From Tepidicella xavieri (lineage in GTDB: Bacteria > Pseudomonadota > Gammaproteobacteria > Burkholderiales > Burkholderiaceae_C): a stretch of 64,000 bases of DNA. Positions 26,302 to 38,119 of the stretch are shown piece by piece. The translations under genes were made by a program, and so were the position numbers. The DNA is taken from assembly GCF_004363315.1 (NCBI RefSeq), contig NZ_SNYL01000002.1:62001-126000 (forward strand), written 5' to 3'. The notes beneath the pieces were generated by a model. That model was not told the DNA's origin, searched no databases, and saw nothing but the letters and a program-made list of their open reading frames with translations. How positions within the stretch are numbered: the stretch's first letter is position 1; the number at the start of each line of letters is the position of its first letter.

Positions 26302-28245
26302 GTGGCCATCCCTCCGAGCTTCATTCAGGAACTGCTGTCCCGCGTCGATATCGTCGAGGTGGTGGGGCGCTATGTGCCCTTGCGCAAAGGAGGGGTCAAC
26401 CTCATGGGGCTGTGCCCCTTCCATGGTGAGAAAACCCCATCCTTCAGCGTCAGCCCTGGCAAGCAGTTTTTTCATTGTTTCGGTTGCGGCAAGCATGGAG
26501 ACGCGATCGGCTTTCTGATGGAGCACACCGGGGTGAGCTTCATCGAGGCCGTCAAAGACCTGGCCCAACAAGTGGGCCTGGCCGTGCCCGAAGAAGACGT
26601 GCCGCCCCAAGAGCGTGCCCGCGCGGCCGCCCAACGCCGCCACCAAGCCACCCTGACCGAAGTGCTGCGCAAGGCCGAAGACGCCTTCAAGGCCCAGTTG
26701 CGCACCGCCCCGCGCGCCATCGAATACCTGAAAGGGCGTGGCGTCAGTGGCGCGGTGGCCAAAACCTTTGGCCTGGGCTACGCCCCGCCTGGCTGGCGGT
26801 TCCTGTCCACGGTGTTTCCCGATTACCAAGACGCCTTGCTCGTGGATGCCGGACTGGTCATCACCGCCGAGGAGACGGCTGGGGCGGACGGCGCCCCCGC
26901 CCAGGAAGCGCGGCGCTACGACCGCTTCCGGGACCGGATCATGTTCCCGATTCGCAACGTCAAAGGCGAAACGATCGGCTTTGGCGGACGGGTGCTCGAT
27001 CAAGGCGAGCCCAAATACCTGAACTCCCCGGAGACGGCCGTCTTCAGCAAAGGGCATGAGCTCTACGGCTTGTTCGAAGCCCGAACCGCCATCCGGCAGG
27101 CCGGCTATGTGCTGGTCACGGAAGGCTACATGGACGTGGTGGCCCTGGCACAGCTCGGCTTTCCCCAGGCCGTGGCCACCCTCGGCACCGCCTGCACGCC
27201 GGACCACGTGCGCCTGCTGTTTCGGTTCAGCGACCAGGTTGTCTTCAGCTTCGATGGCGATGCCGCAGGCCGCCGCGCCGCCCGCAAAGCCCTCGAAGCC
27301 ACCCTGCCCTGGATCAGCGACACCCGCAGCGCCAAGTTCCTCTTTTTGCCGCCGGAGCACGACCCAGACAGCTTTATTCGTGCCCACGGCCCGCAAGCGT
27401 TCGCCCAGGCCATCCAAGACGCCCACCCCTTGAGCCGATTTCTCATGGAAGTGGCCAGCAGCGACTGCGAGCTCGACACCGCTGAAGGGCGGGCCCGCAT
27501 GGCCAGCCAGGCGCGGCCGCTGTGGGGTGCCATGCCCGACGGCGCGCTCAAGCGCCAGCTGCTGCAAGAAATCGCCGACCAGGTGGGGCTGGACCCGCGT
27601 GAGCTGGCGCAACTCTGGCAAGGGCGGGCCAGCGGCACCACACGGCGCGCCGGTCTGCGCGGCGAACGCGCCACACCCGCAGCCACCACCCCGTCCGCGC
27701 CTACCAGCCCCGCGCCCATGGGCCCAGGCCGACCGATACCTGCGCCACGGTCGCCCCGTCGCCGATCCGTGCAACGCGGGCTGCTGGGGCGGGCCGACCG
27801 GGTGGCGCGGATCGTGCTCAGCCACCCGCAAGCCTGGGACTGGCTGACGGCCGATGACCATCAACTGCTCGCCCAAGAGCCCGAGCCCCACGGCCCGCTG
27901 TTCGCCTGGCTGGAAAGCCAATGGCTCGAACATGGCCCACAGCCCTGGGCGGCGCTGAGCGTGGCCTTGCGCGGACAGCCGTTTGAAGACCTGGCCTTGG
28001 CCCTGCACGCCAGCGGCATCGCCCTGGAAGCCCCGCCTGCCCATGGCGAAGCGCCGCCCCAAGCCCCCACCGAAGGCGACCTGCGACGTGAATTGCGCGA
28101 ACTGCTGCGCCGCATGCGGATCGAGCACCTCAAAGCGCTCGAAACCGCGTGGATCGCCCGGGCCGCCTCCGACCCCGAAGCCCTGGCACGCTACCGGGAG
28201 ACGCAGGCACTGCGCAAGGCGCTGGAAGCCGAAGCAGGAACCTAA
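26302..28245 (+). CDS. dnaG: DNA primase
   Basis: A 647-residue primase with a GTG start. The N-terminal CHC2 zinc finger uses Cys38, His41, Cys59 and Cys62. The Toprim domain follows with VTEGYMDVVAL and the metal-binding FDGDAAGRRAARK. The C-terminal third contains a proline/alanine-rich linker (~residues 440-495) and a DnaB-binding domain. DnaG makes the RNA primers of replication. The gene is followed by rpoD, as in the macromolecular synthesis operon, but the usual rpsU is not upstream in this window. Confidence 0.96.
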   Translation: MAIPPSFIQELLSRVDIVEVVGRYVPLRKGGVNLMGLCPFHGEKTPSFSVSPGKQFFHCFGCGKHGDAIGFLMEHTGVSFIEAVKDLAQQVGLAVPEEDVPPQERARAAAQRRHQATLTEVLRKAEDAFKAQLRTAPRAIEYLKGRGVSGAVAKTFGLGYAPPGWRFLSTVFPDYQDALLVDAGLVITAEETAGADGAPAQEARRYDRFRDRIMFPIRNVKGETIGFGGRVLDQGEPKYLNSPETAVFSKGHELYGLFEARTAIRQAGYVLVTEGYMDVVALAQLGFPQAVATLGTACTPDHVRLLFRFSDQVVFSFDGDAAGRRAARKALEATLPWISDTRSAKFLFLPPEHDPDSFIRAHGPQAFAQAIQDAHPLSRFLMEVASSDCELDTAEGRARMASQARPLWGAMPDGALKRQLLQEIADQVGLDPRELAQLWQGRASGTTRRAGLRGERATPAATTPSAPTSPAPMGPGRPIPAPRSPRRRSVQRGLLGRADRVARIVLSHPQAWDWLTADDHQLLAQEPEPHGPLFAWLESQWLEHGPQPWAALSVALRGQPFEDLALALHASGIALEAPPAHGEAPPQAPTEGDLRRELRELLRRMRIEHLKALETAWIARAASDPEALARYRETQALRKALEAEAGT

Positions 28246-28254
28246 AACCATCGG

Positions 28255-28260
28255 TATAAT
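28255..28260 (+). promoter_or_regulatory. Possible -10 box of an rpoD promoter
   Basis: A perfect TATAAT lies 10 bases after the dnaG stop and about 245 bases before the rpoD start. No good -35 box stands at the correct distance. The rest of the dnaG-rpoD gap (28261-28505) shows nothing else I can name. Confidence 0.35.
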
Positions 28261-28505
28261 CCAAAAGTTTGCGCAAGTGCGACAGCAGCACCTCCGGGCA
28301 GGCCAAAGGCTCACGAACGAGTGATGGGGTCAGACTCCCCCGGCCAAGGCAGCACGCCTTCAACCCGCAAGGGCTGCAATCCAAATGATCGCCCCCACAG
28401 CTTGCGCGACGCGCCGCGGCATGCCGGCGCGCCTGCGTCCCGTGTTCACGGGGCCGAGTGTTTTGTGTCGTCTGAATCCATCGTCGGGGCAGCCCCCGGC
28501 AGAAA

Positions 28506-30734
<2,229 letters not shown>

Positions 30735-30760
30735 GCCACCGACATCGCGCATCCAGCCCA

Positions 30761-30786
30761 ACGGGAGCCACAGGCTCCCGTTTTTT
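30761..30786 (+). terminator. Terminator after rpoD
   Basis: A 9-pair stem (ACGGGAGCC / GGCTCCCGT) with an ACA loop followed by six T, 26 bases past the rpoD stop. Confidence 0.92.
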
Positions 30787-30818
30787 GTGGTTCACCGTGG
30801 TTCCAGCCGGAGCCGGCA

Positions 30819-31670
30819 TCAAGCCAGCACCTCCAGCGCCAACACCCCCGTGGCGGTGTTGGAGATGGGGATGTGGTAGTGGCTATGCACCTTGCGCACT
30901 CCAGCACCGGCCGTGGTGAGTGCTGCGCGCATGGCCAGCCACATCAGCAGTTCGACCCCCTGGGTACCGGCGCGATCCACCAGTTCCGTGTCGCTGAACT
31001 GGGTGGCCCATTCCGGGTTGGAGACCATGCTCTCCATGAACTGCTGGTCAAACGCTTTGTTGATGAAACCGGCTCGCTCACCTTCGAGCTGATGGCTCAG
31101 GCCGCCTGAGGCCAACACCGCCACGCGCTGCTCGCTGCGCCACGACTGGATGGCCGCACCCACAGTCTTGCCCAGTTTGTACACACGCTTGGCCGTGGGC
31201 AGCGGAAACTGCACGGTGTTGATGTCGATGGGCACGATCTGCACCGGGGCCACGGCGTCGTTCGGCCAAAACAACTTGAGCGGCAACGTGCAGGCATGGT
31301 CCACCAGCATTTCCTGGCAAGTGACGATGTCAAACTCCTGCGCCATCAGGTGTCGGATGATGTGCCATGAGAGGTCCGGGCAGCCTGCCACAGGGGGCGA
31401 GGTGGGGATGCCCCAGCCTTCGTCGGCGTTGGCGTACTCGGCCGCTGCGCCCACGGCGAAGGTGGGCATTTTGTCGAGGAAGAAGTTGAGGCCGTGGTCG
31501 TTGTAGAAAACCACGAGCACGTCGGGCTTGACCCGGGCCAGCCAGTCGTGGATGGGCGGGAAGCCGTCAAAGAAAGGCTTCCAGTAGGGGTCGCTCTGCA
31601 GGCCTTTGGCGATGGCGCCGCCAATGGCCGGGATGTGGGAGGTGGCCAGACCACCGATGAGACGTGCCAT
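30819..31670 (-). CDS. LigB-type extradiol dioxygenase beta subunit, second copy
   Basis: A 283-residue catalytic subunit of the class III (LigAB-type) extradiol dioxygenases, starting MARLIGGLATSHIPAIGGAI. The iron ligands aligned with LigB are kept: His12, His59 and Glu240. The active-site histidines His125 and His193 (GGLSHQLEG) are also present. It is clearly a paralogue of the LigB at 35132-36001 but diverged (for example TQGVE versus SEGIE around the ligand glutamate). The substrate may be a protocatechuate relative such as gallate or a methoxylated derivative; this cannot be read from the sequence. Its alpha subunit gene lies 17 bases upstream. Confidence 0.85.
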   Translation of the reverse strand: MARLIGGLATSHIPAIGGAIAKGLQSDPYWKPFFDGFPPIHDWLARVKPDVLVVFYNDHGLNFFLDKMPTFAVGAAAEYANADEGWGIPTSPPVAGCPDLSWHIIRHLMAQEFDIVTCQEMLVDHACTLPLKLFWPNDAVAPVQIVPIDINTVQFPLPTAKRVYKLGKTVGAAIQSWRSEQRVAVLASGGLSHQLEGERAGFINKAFDQQFMESMVSNPEWATQFSDTELVDRAGTQGVELLMWLAMRAALTTAGAGVRKVHSHYHIPISNTATGVLALEVLA

Positions 31671-31687
31671 GCTTGCACTCCTGACAC

Positions 31688-32083
31688 TCAATGCGAGACG
31701 GGGGTGGAATGTGAGGCCGCAGGCCAGTCGGGCTGCTGATTGGCCGCCTGCAGCCGGGCCATGAAGGCCTCTTTGGTGGTGCCGGTCTGTTGGGCGCCGA
31801 TGTCCTGCATGTTGAGCCCGAAAATGCCCGCGAACTTGGCCAGGTAATAGGCGTTGCCGCCCGCTTCGAGCAGGGCCAGCACCTGCCTGGACCGGACCGC
31901 GGCAGCCTGCTGGGCCGTCAGACGGTACTTCCGCATATAGGCCTCAGGGTCGGCCAGAAAAGCCTGGCGATTGGCCGCTTCGTTGAAGGAAAAGCACATT
32001 TTGTTGAGCGCATAGCCCTTGCGGGCCATCTCGCCGTCGAACAGCGCCGTGCCAGGTATGGCTGAACGGTTTGGAGCGTTCAC
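31688..32083 (-). CDS. LigA-type extradiol dioxygenase alpha subunit, second copy
   Basis: A 131-residue small subunit with a GTG start at 32083, supported by an excellent ribosome site (AAGGAGG, four bases upstream). Family marks are IPGTALFDGEMARKGYALNKMCFSF and LLEAGGNAYYLAKFAGIFG. In LigAB enzymes this subunit covers the active site of the beta subunit. The frame stays open upstream to 32461, but that part is antisense to the LysR gene. It pairs with the beta subunit downstream and is read divergently from a LysR gene. Confidence 0.83.
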   Translation of the reverse strand: MNAPNRSAIPGTALFDGEMARKGYALNKMCFSFNEAANRQAFLADPEAYMRKYRLTAQQAAAVRSRQVLALLEAGGNAYYLAKFAGIFGLNMQDIGAQQTGTTKEAFMARLQAANQQPDWPAASHSTPVSH

Positions 32084-32167
32084 AGGGCCTCCTTGGTTGA
32101 TGATGGTTGGGGCCACAGTGTCCCGCGCCTGTTGCAAAAAATAAACCGATGAATCATCATCAAACCC

Positions 32168-33124
32168 ATGAAAAATTTCGATTGGTCTGACTTGGACGCG
32201 CACCTGCTCAGGCTGCTGGTGACCGTGGTGGAGACTGGCTCCGTGACCGGCGCCGCGCAGCGACTGGGGGTGACACAGTCGGCCGTGAGCCATCTGTTGG
32301 ACAAGCTGCGGGCCATCGTGGGCGATCCGCTGTTCGTCAAGAGCGGGCGCGGCATCGTGGCCACGGCGCGGGCTGAGGCCCTGGCGCCGCAAGCCCGGGA
32401 GCTGCTGGCCGCCCTGGAACGCTTCGCTCGCGCCGAAGCGTTTGACCCGGCGCGCTGGCACGCCACCCTCACCATTGCCGCCAATGATTTGCAGCGCGAT
32501 GTGCTACTGCCACCTCTGTTGGCCCGTCTGCGGCAGCAGGCCCCGGGGGTGGACTTGCGGGTGATTCCATCAGGCATTCCAAGCCTGGATATGCTGCGGC
32601 AAGACCATTGCCAGATCGCCATCAGCCCTCGTCCGCCCGAAGGGGCGGACATTTTGCAGAAAAGGCTGTTTCAAGACGCATACCGTGTTTTCTACGACCC
32701 CGAGGCGCGCCATGCCCCCAAGACGCTGGCCGACTACCTGCAAGCCGAGCATGTCACGGTGGTGTATGAGTCGCAACGCCTGCTGGACGTGGACCAGTGG
32801 ATGATCGCCCGAGGGGTGCGACGGCGCTTTCGGGTGATGGTGCCGGGCTTTGCCGGCGTGCCGGCGTTTCTGCGCGGCAGCGACCTGTTGGCCACCGCCC
32901 CCTCCATGCTGCGCGTGCACCTGCTGCGCGGGCTGGCACATATACCCGTCCCGGCGCCCTGCCCGCCTCTGCCCATGTACCTCATCTGGCACCGCAAGCA
33001 TCAGGCCGATCCGGCGCACCGCTGGCTGCGCGGGGAATTGGAGGCCGTGGCCGCCGGCTGCGCGGATTCAGCCTGTCAGGCGGACTCTTCGGTATCGACC
33101 TCGCGGCGGGCTTGTTCGTTGTAG
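32168..33124 (+). CDS. LysR-family transcriptional regulator (divergent from second ligAB)
   Basis: A 318-residue regulator. The winged helix at residues ~9-66 contains VVETGSVTGAAQRLGVTQSAVSHLLDKLR. The effector domain follows from about 95. It resembles the NahR/LinR-NodD branch (LDAHLLRLLVTVVETGS). Its divergent position, 84 bases from the second LigA-type gene, suggests that it controls that dioxygenase in response to an aromatic compound. Its 3' end overlaps the convergent aldo/keto reductase gene by 49 bases. Confidence 0.88.
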   Translation: MKNFDWSDLDAHLLRLLVTVVETGSVTGAAQRLGVTQSAVSHLLDKLRAIVGDPLFVKSGRGIVATARAEALAPQARELLAALERFARAEAFDPARWHATLTIAANDLQRDVLLPPLLARLRQQAPGVDLRVIPSGIPSLDMLRQDHCQIAISPRPPEGADILQKRLFQDAYRVFYDPEARHAPKTLADYLQAEHVTVVYESQRLLDVDQWMIARGVRRRFRVMVPGFAGVPAFLRGSDLLATAPSMLRVHLLRGLAHIPVPAPCPPLPMYLIWHRKHQADPAHRWLRGELEAVAAGCADSACQADSSVSTSRRACSL

Positions 33125-34077
33125 CGGTTGCCACTGACCAGCCGATCATTCATCACCGCATCGAGCCGCTCCAGCACCTCGGGCGACAACGACAGGTCGG
33201 CCGCGGCGATGTTGTCGCGCAAATGCTCGACGTGAGTGGTACCCGGTATCGGCAGGATGTCCGGCCCCTGGTGCAGCAGCCAGGCCAACGCCAGCTGCGC
33301 GGGCGAGCAGCCCACCTCCTGCGCCACCGCCAGATAGGCGGGCAGCAAGCCGGCGTTGTGGGGGTAATGCGCGGGCGTGAAACGCGGCATGGTGCGGCGG
33401 ATGTCCTTGGCATCGAAGGCGTCGATATCGAGCGGCCCACACAGAAACCCGCGCCCCAGGGGGCTGAACGCCACGAAGCTCACGCCCAGTTCGCGGCACG
33501 CCTGCAAGACGGCAATCTCGGGGTTGCGCGTCCATAGCGAGTATTCGGTTTGCAGCGCGGCAATCGGATGCACCGCATGGGCTCGCCGCAGCGTGGCGGC
33601 CGACACCTCGGACAAGCCAATCGCACGGATCTTGCCGTCGCGCACCAGGTCGGCCAGGGCGCCGACACTGTCTTCGATCGGCACCGACTTGTCCCAACGG
33701 TGCAGGTAGTACAGATCGATGACGTCGGTACGCAGGCGCCGCAGCGCCTCCTCACAAGTGGCCTTGAGGGTGGCGGGCCGGCCATCGATGACGCGCACCT
33801 TCACGCCCTGCTCATTGGGCACCCCCGTCATGCCACACTTGCTGGCCAGGGTGAACCGCTGGCGCAGCGGCGCCAGAAAGCGGCCAATCAGCGTCTCACT
33901 GACGCCAAAACCGTACAGCGCGGCCGTGTCGAAATGGGTGATGCCCAAATCCAGCGCGGCGTGCAGCAGGCGCTCGGCCTCGGCCTCTGGCACCGGCTGC
34001 CCGTAGGCATGACACAGATTCATGCAGCCCAGGCCAATGGCGCTGACCTGGAAGGGACCGAGTGAGCGTTGTTGCAT
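33076..34077 (-). CDS. Aldo/keto reductase
   Basis: A 333-residue TIM-barrel oxidoreductase starting MQQRSLGPFQVSAIGLGCMNL. The catalytic tetrad is visible as Asp and Tyr in FDTAALYGFG, Lys in LASKCGM and His in YYLHRWD. NADPH-binding and the late HQGPDILPIPGTTHVEHLRDNI are typical. It lies 9 bases after ligC on the same strand, so it is probably the last gene of the protocatechuate operon, although no role in that pathway is established. Confidence 0.87.
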   Translation of the reverse strand: MQQRSLGPFQVSAIGLGCMNLCHAYGQPVPEAEAERLLHAALDLGITHFDTAALYGFGVSETLIGRFLAPLRQRFTLASKCGMTGVPNEQGVKVRVIDGRPATLKATCEEALRRLRTDVIDLYYLHRWDKSVPIEDSVGALADLVRDGKIRAIGLSEVSAATLRRAHAVHPIAALQTEYSLWTRNPEIAVLQACRELGVSFVAFSPLGRGFLCGPLDIDAFDAKDIRRTMPRFTPAHYPHNAGLLPAYLAVAQEVGCSPAQLALAWLLHQGPDILPIPGTTHVEHLRDNIAAADLSLSPEVLERLDAVMNDRLVSGNRYNEQARREVDTEESA

Positions 34078-34086
34078 GGGTGTGCT

Positions 34087-35049
34087 TCAAGCCTGCAATT
34101 GCTGCTCCAACTGGTGCAGCACTTGGTAGCACGGCAGCACCTGGGCCACGCTGGCATTGGGCTCGCGCCCCTCGCGGATGGCGGCGAAGAACTCACGGTC
34201 TTGCAGCTCGATGCCGTTCATCGACACATCCACCCCCGACACGTCGATCGGCGTCTCCGGCCCCTTGCTGTGCGACTGCACCAGGTCGTCGTAGCGGGCG
34301 ATGTAGGTGCCGGTGTCGCCGATGTAGCGGAAGAAGGTGCCCAGCGGCCCGTCGTTGTTGAAGCTCAGCGACAGCGTGCAGATGGCGCCGTTGGCGGCCT
34401 TGAGCTGGATGCTCATGTCCATCGCGATCTTGAGCTCGGGGTGGATCGGCCCCTGGATGGCGTTGGCCTGCACGATGGGGCTTCGCGTCTGGTAGGCGAA
34501 CAGGTCCACCGTATGGGCGGCGTGGTGCCACAGCAGGTGGTCGGTCCAGCTGCGCGGCTGCCCCAGCGCGTTCATGTTGGTGCGCCGGAAGAAATAGGTC
34601 TGCACATCCATTTGCTGGATGTGGTACTGCCCGGCCAGGATGCGCTGGCGCACCCACTGATGGCTGGGATTGAAGCGGCGGGTATGGCCGCACATCGCCA
34701 CCAGCCCGGTCTGCTTCTGCAGCGCCACGACTTCCTCGCCCTCCTTGAGCACGTCGCACAGTGGGATCTCCACCTGCACGTGCTTGCCCGCCTCCAGGCA
34801 AGCCTTGGCCTGCGCGGCATGCAGCTGCGTGGGCGTGCACAGGATGACGGCATCGACCTCCTGGATCTTCAGGCTCTCGGCCAGATCGGTGGTGACGTGC
34901 GGGATGCCGTACTGGTCGGCCACTTCCTGGGTTTTGTCCAGTTCGCGGCTGATGAGCGACACCACTTGCACGTCCGGAATGTTTTGGATGCCGTCCAGGT
35001 GCTTGATGCCAAAGGCACCGGCGCCGGCAAGCGCGACTTTGATCGTCAT
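34087..35049 (-). CDS. ligC: 4-carboxy-2-hydroxymuconate-6-semialdehyde dehydrogenase
   Basis: A 320-residue Gfo/Idh/MocA-family dehydrogenase, also called PmdC. The Rossmann loop is GAGAFGIKHLDGI and the substrate-side motif is VEIPLCDVLKEGEE. It oxidises the hemiacetal of the ring-cleavage product to 2-pyrone-4,6-dicarboxylate with NADP. The start at 35049 (MTIKVALAG) gives the family's length, and the upstream extension is unsupported. It follows ligB by 82 bases, in the pmdEFDABC order known from Comamonas. Confidence 0.93.
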   Translation of the reverse strand: MTIKVALAGAGAFGIKHLDGIQNIPDVQVVSLISRELDKTQEVADQYGIPHVTTDLAESLKIQEVDAVILCTPTQLHAAQAKACLEAGKHVQVEIPLCDVLKEGEEVVALQKQTGLVAMCGHTRRFNPSHQWVRQRILAGQYHIQQMDVQTYFFRRTNMNALGQPRSWTDHLLWHHAAHTVDLFAYQTRSPIVQANAIQGPIHPELKIAMDMSIQLKAANGAICTLSLSFNNDGPLGTFFRYIGDTGTYIARYDDLVQSHSKGPETPIDVSGVDVSMNGIELQDREFFAAIREGREPNASVAQVLPCYQVLHQLEQQLQA

Positions 35050-35131
35050 GTCATTGCTCCTGTTGGGCCGCCACCCCCTGCCTGGCGCGGTAGGCGCTTG
35101 GTGGGGAGCGGACGGCGAAATCACGGTGGGT

Positions 35132-36010
<879 letters not shown>

Positions 36011-36451
36011 TTAAATGAGCTTGCCGGTGCCGTGGCCCTGTGGCTGGTTCTGCGGCTGGGCCGAGCCGTTTTCGCCCAGATAGCGGTTGCCCTCGATCGA
36101 GCGCCCGCCCTTGAGCATCATGTCGCGGTATTCCTCTTCGGTCATGCCGGTCATCGAGCCAGCCATCTGCTGGAAGCTCTTGCCCAGCGTGGCGCCCAGC
36201 TTGGCCAGGAAATAGATGTTGCCGCCTAGCTGGATGCAGCGGTTCAGGTCCGCCTCCAGCACGGCCTGTTTCTGCGCCTCGCTCATCGGCCACTCGTCCA
36301 GATAGCGGCGCGGATCGGCCTTGAAGCGTTCGCGGTTGTCGGCCTTCATCAGCGACATGCAGAACTGGTTCAGCCAGTAGCCCTTGCGCGACTGCTCGGC
36401 ATCGAAGATGACCGTTCCGGGAATGTCTTTGTAGGGTTTGTCCAGTGCCAT
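36011..36451 (-). CDS. ligA: Protocatechuate 4,5-dioxygenase alpha subunit
   Basis: A 146-residue small subunit (PmdA) starting MALDKPYKDIPGTVIFDAEQSRKGYWLNQFCMSLM. The conserved NRCIQLGGNIYFLAKLGATLGKSFQQMAGSMTGM is intact. It forms the lid of the LigAB active site. The ribosome site lies before the ATG at 36451, and the gene starts 11 bases after ligI. Confidence 0.93.
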   Translation of the reverse strand: MALDKPYKDIPGTVIFDAEQSRKGYWLNQFCMSLMKADNRERFKADPRRYLDEWPMSEAQKQAVLEADLNRCIQLGGNIYFLAKLGATLGKSFQQMAGSMTGMTEEEYRDMMLKGGRSIEGNRYLGENGSAQPQNQPQGHGTGKLI

Positions 36452-36462
36452 GCAAGGCTCCT

Positions 36463-37398
36463 TCACTTCACTTCTTCGGGCCAATACAGCCGCATGGGGT
36501 TGTCCACCAGCAGTTTTCGCTGCAGCTCGGCCGTGGGGGCGATATGGGGAATGAAGTCCACCAGCAGCCCGTCATCGGGCATGTGGTCCTTCAGGTTCGG
36601 GTGCGGCCAGTCGGTGCCCCAGAGCACGCGGTCGGGGAAAGTCTCGACGATGCGCCGCGCAAAAGGCACCACGTCGCGGTAGGCGGCCTGCTCGCCGTGC
36701 AGCGCCGGCGGGCCGCTGTAGGACAGCCGCTCCGGGCAGCTGACCTTGCTCCAGACGTTCTCGTGCTCGCGCATGAACCGCACGAACAGCTCGAACTCGG
36801 GGCCGTCCAGCGGCTTGCGCACATCGGGGCGGCCCATGTGATCGACGACCACGGTGGTCGGCAAGGCGGTGAAGAAGTCCCACAGTTCGGGCAGATCCTG
36901 GGCCTCGAAATAGATCACCACGTGCCAGCCCAGTTGGGCGATGCGGCCGGCGATCTCCATCAGCTCGTCCTTCGGGGTGAAATCCACCAGCCGCTTGACG
37001 AAATTGAAGCGCACCCCGCGCACGCCAGCGGCGTGCAGGGACTGCAACTCCTCATCGGTGACGCTGCGGCGCACGGTAGCCACCCCGCGGGCCTTGCCGC
37101 CGGAAGCCAGGCAGGCATCGACCAGCGCGCGGTTGTCGGCGCCATGGCAAGTGGCCTGCACGATCACATTGCGCGCAAAGCCCAGGTGGTCGCGCAGGGC
37201 GAAGAGCTGTTCCTTGCTGGCGTCACAGGGCGTGTACTTGCGCTCCGGCGCGTAGGGAAACTGCGCGCCCGGCCCGAAGACATGGCAGTGCGCATCGACC
37301 GCCCCGGCCGGCAACTGGAAACGGGGCTTGCTGGGGCCGTCGTACCAATCCAGCCAGCCCGGGGTTTTGGTGAAATCACCCGTTGTGGGTTTGCTCAT
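36463..37398 (-). CDS. ligI: 2-pyrone-4,6-dicarboxylate hydrolase
   Basis: A 311-residue amidohydrolase-superfamily TIM barrel (PmdD), starting MSKPTTGDFTKTPGWLDWYDGPSKP. Active-site marks are VDAHCHVFGPGAQFPYAPERKYTP, HMGRPDVRKPL and the late WGTDWPHPN. It opens the lactone ring of 2-pyrone-4,6-dicarboxylate to 4-oxalomesaconate. The length and N-terminus match the family, and it is the third gene of the operon. Confidence 0.94.
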   Translation of the reverse strand: MSKPTTGDFTKTPGWLDWYDGPSKPRFQLPAGAVDAHCHVFGPGAQFPYAPERKYTPCDASKEQLFALRDHLGFARNVIVQATCHGADNRALVDACLASGGKARGVATVRRSVTDEELQSLHAAGVRGVRFNFVKRLVDFTPKDELMEIAGRIAQLGWHVVIYFEAQDLPELWDFFTALPTTVVVDHMGRPDVRKPLDGPEFELFVRFMREHENVWSKVSCPERLSYSGPPALHGEQAAYRDVVPFARRIVETFPDRVLWGTDWPHPNLKDHMPDDGLLVDFIPHIAPTAELQRKLLVDNPMRLYWPEEVK

Positions 37399-37412
37399 GG
37401 AAGGCGCTCCGG

Positions 37413-38096
37413 TCAATCGATGTAGCGCAGCCCTTTGGCCGCCAGGGCGTCGCGCATGCGGTACATGTCCAGCCCCAGCACGCCGCTGGCCAGTTGCTGC
37501 CGCTTGGTCGCCTCGTTGGCCTCACGGGCACGCGCGGCGGCCAGGGTCTGCGCGGCCAAGGCCTTGGGCACGCAAACCACCCCATCGTCATCGGCCACGA
37601 TGACGTCGCCCGGGTGGATGAGCTGCCCCGCGCACACCACGGGGATGTTGACCGAGCCCAGCGTCTCTTTGATGCAGCCTTTGCTGGATATGCACTTGCT
37701 CCAGACGGGAAAGCCCATCTCGTTGAGCGTTCGCACATCGCGCACGCCGGCATCGATGACCAGCGCGCGCGCGCCGCGGGCCTTGAAGCTGGTGGCAAGC
37801 AAATCGCCGAAATAGCCATCGGTGCAATCGGCGGTGATCGCCGCCACCACGATGTCGCCAGGCTGGATCTGCTCCGCCACCACATGCATCATCCAGTTGT
37901 CGCCGGGATGCAGCAATACGGTCACGGCTGTGCCGCTGACCTGCACCCCGCTCTGGATGGGACGCATGTAGGGTTTGAGCAGGCCGACACGGCCCATGGC
38001 CTCATGGACGGTGGCCGAGCCCAAGGCGGCCAATGCGTCGGCGGCCTCACGATCGGCCCGGGTGATGTGGCGATAAACCACGCCAAGTTCGTACAT
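37413..38096 (-). CDS. ligK: 4-carboxy-4-hydroxy-2-oxoadipate aldolase / oxaloacetate decarboxylase
   Basis: A 227-residue RraA-like class II pyruvate aldolase (PmdF) starting [15 protein letters not shown]. Family marks are [70 protein letters not shown] and the metal/decarboxylase segment [13 protein letters not shown]. It splits the last intermediate of the 4,5-cleavage pathway into pyruvate and oxaloacetate. The frame stays open upstream to 38888, but that part is antisense-like DNA within ligJ and not coding. Confidence 0.94.
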   Translation of the reverse strand: MYELGVVYRHITRADREAADALAALGSATVHEAMGRVGLLKPYMRPIQSGVQVSGTAVTVLLHPGDNWMMHVVAEQIQPGDIVVAAITADCTDGYFGDLLATSFKARGARALVIDAGVRDVRTLNEMGFPVWSKCISSKGCIKETLGSVNIPVVCAGQLIHPGDVIVADDDGVVCVPKALAAQTLAAARAREANEATKRQQLASGVLGLDMYRMRDALAAKGLRYID

Positions 38097-38119
38097 GATG
38101 GTTCCTCCTGGTCGCTGCG

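Noticed and set aside
26131-28314. A 727-codon frame antisense to dnaG
   Set aside because: DnaG motifs on the plus strand are complete, and the antisense frame shows no domain.
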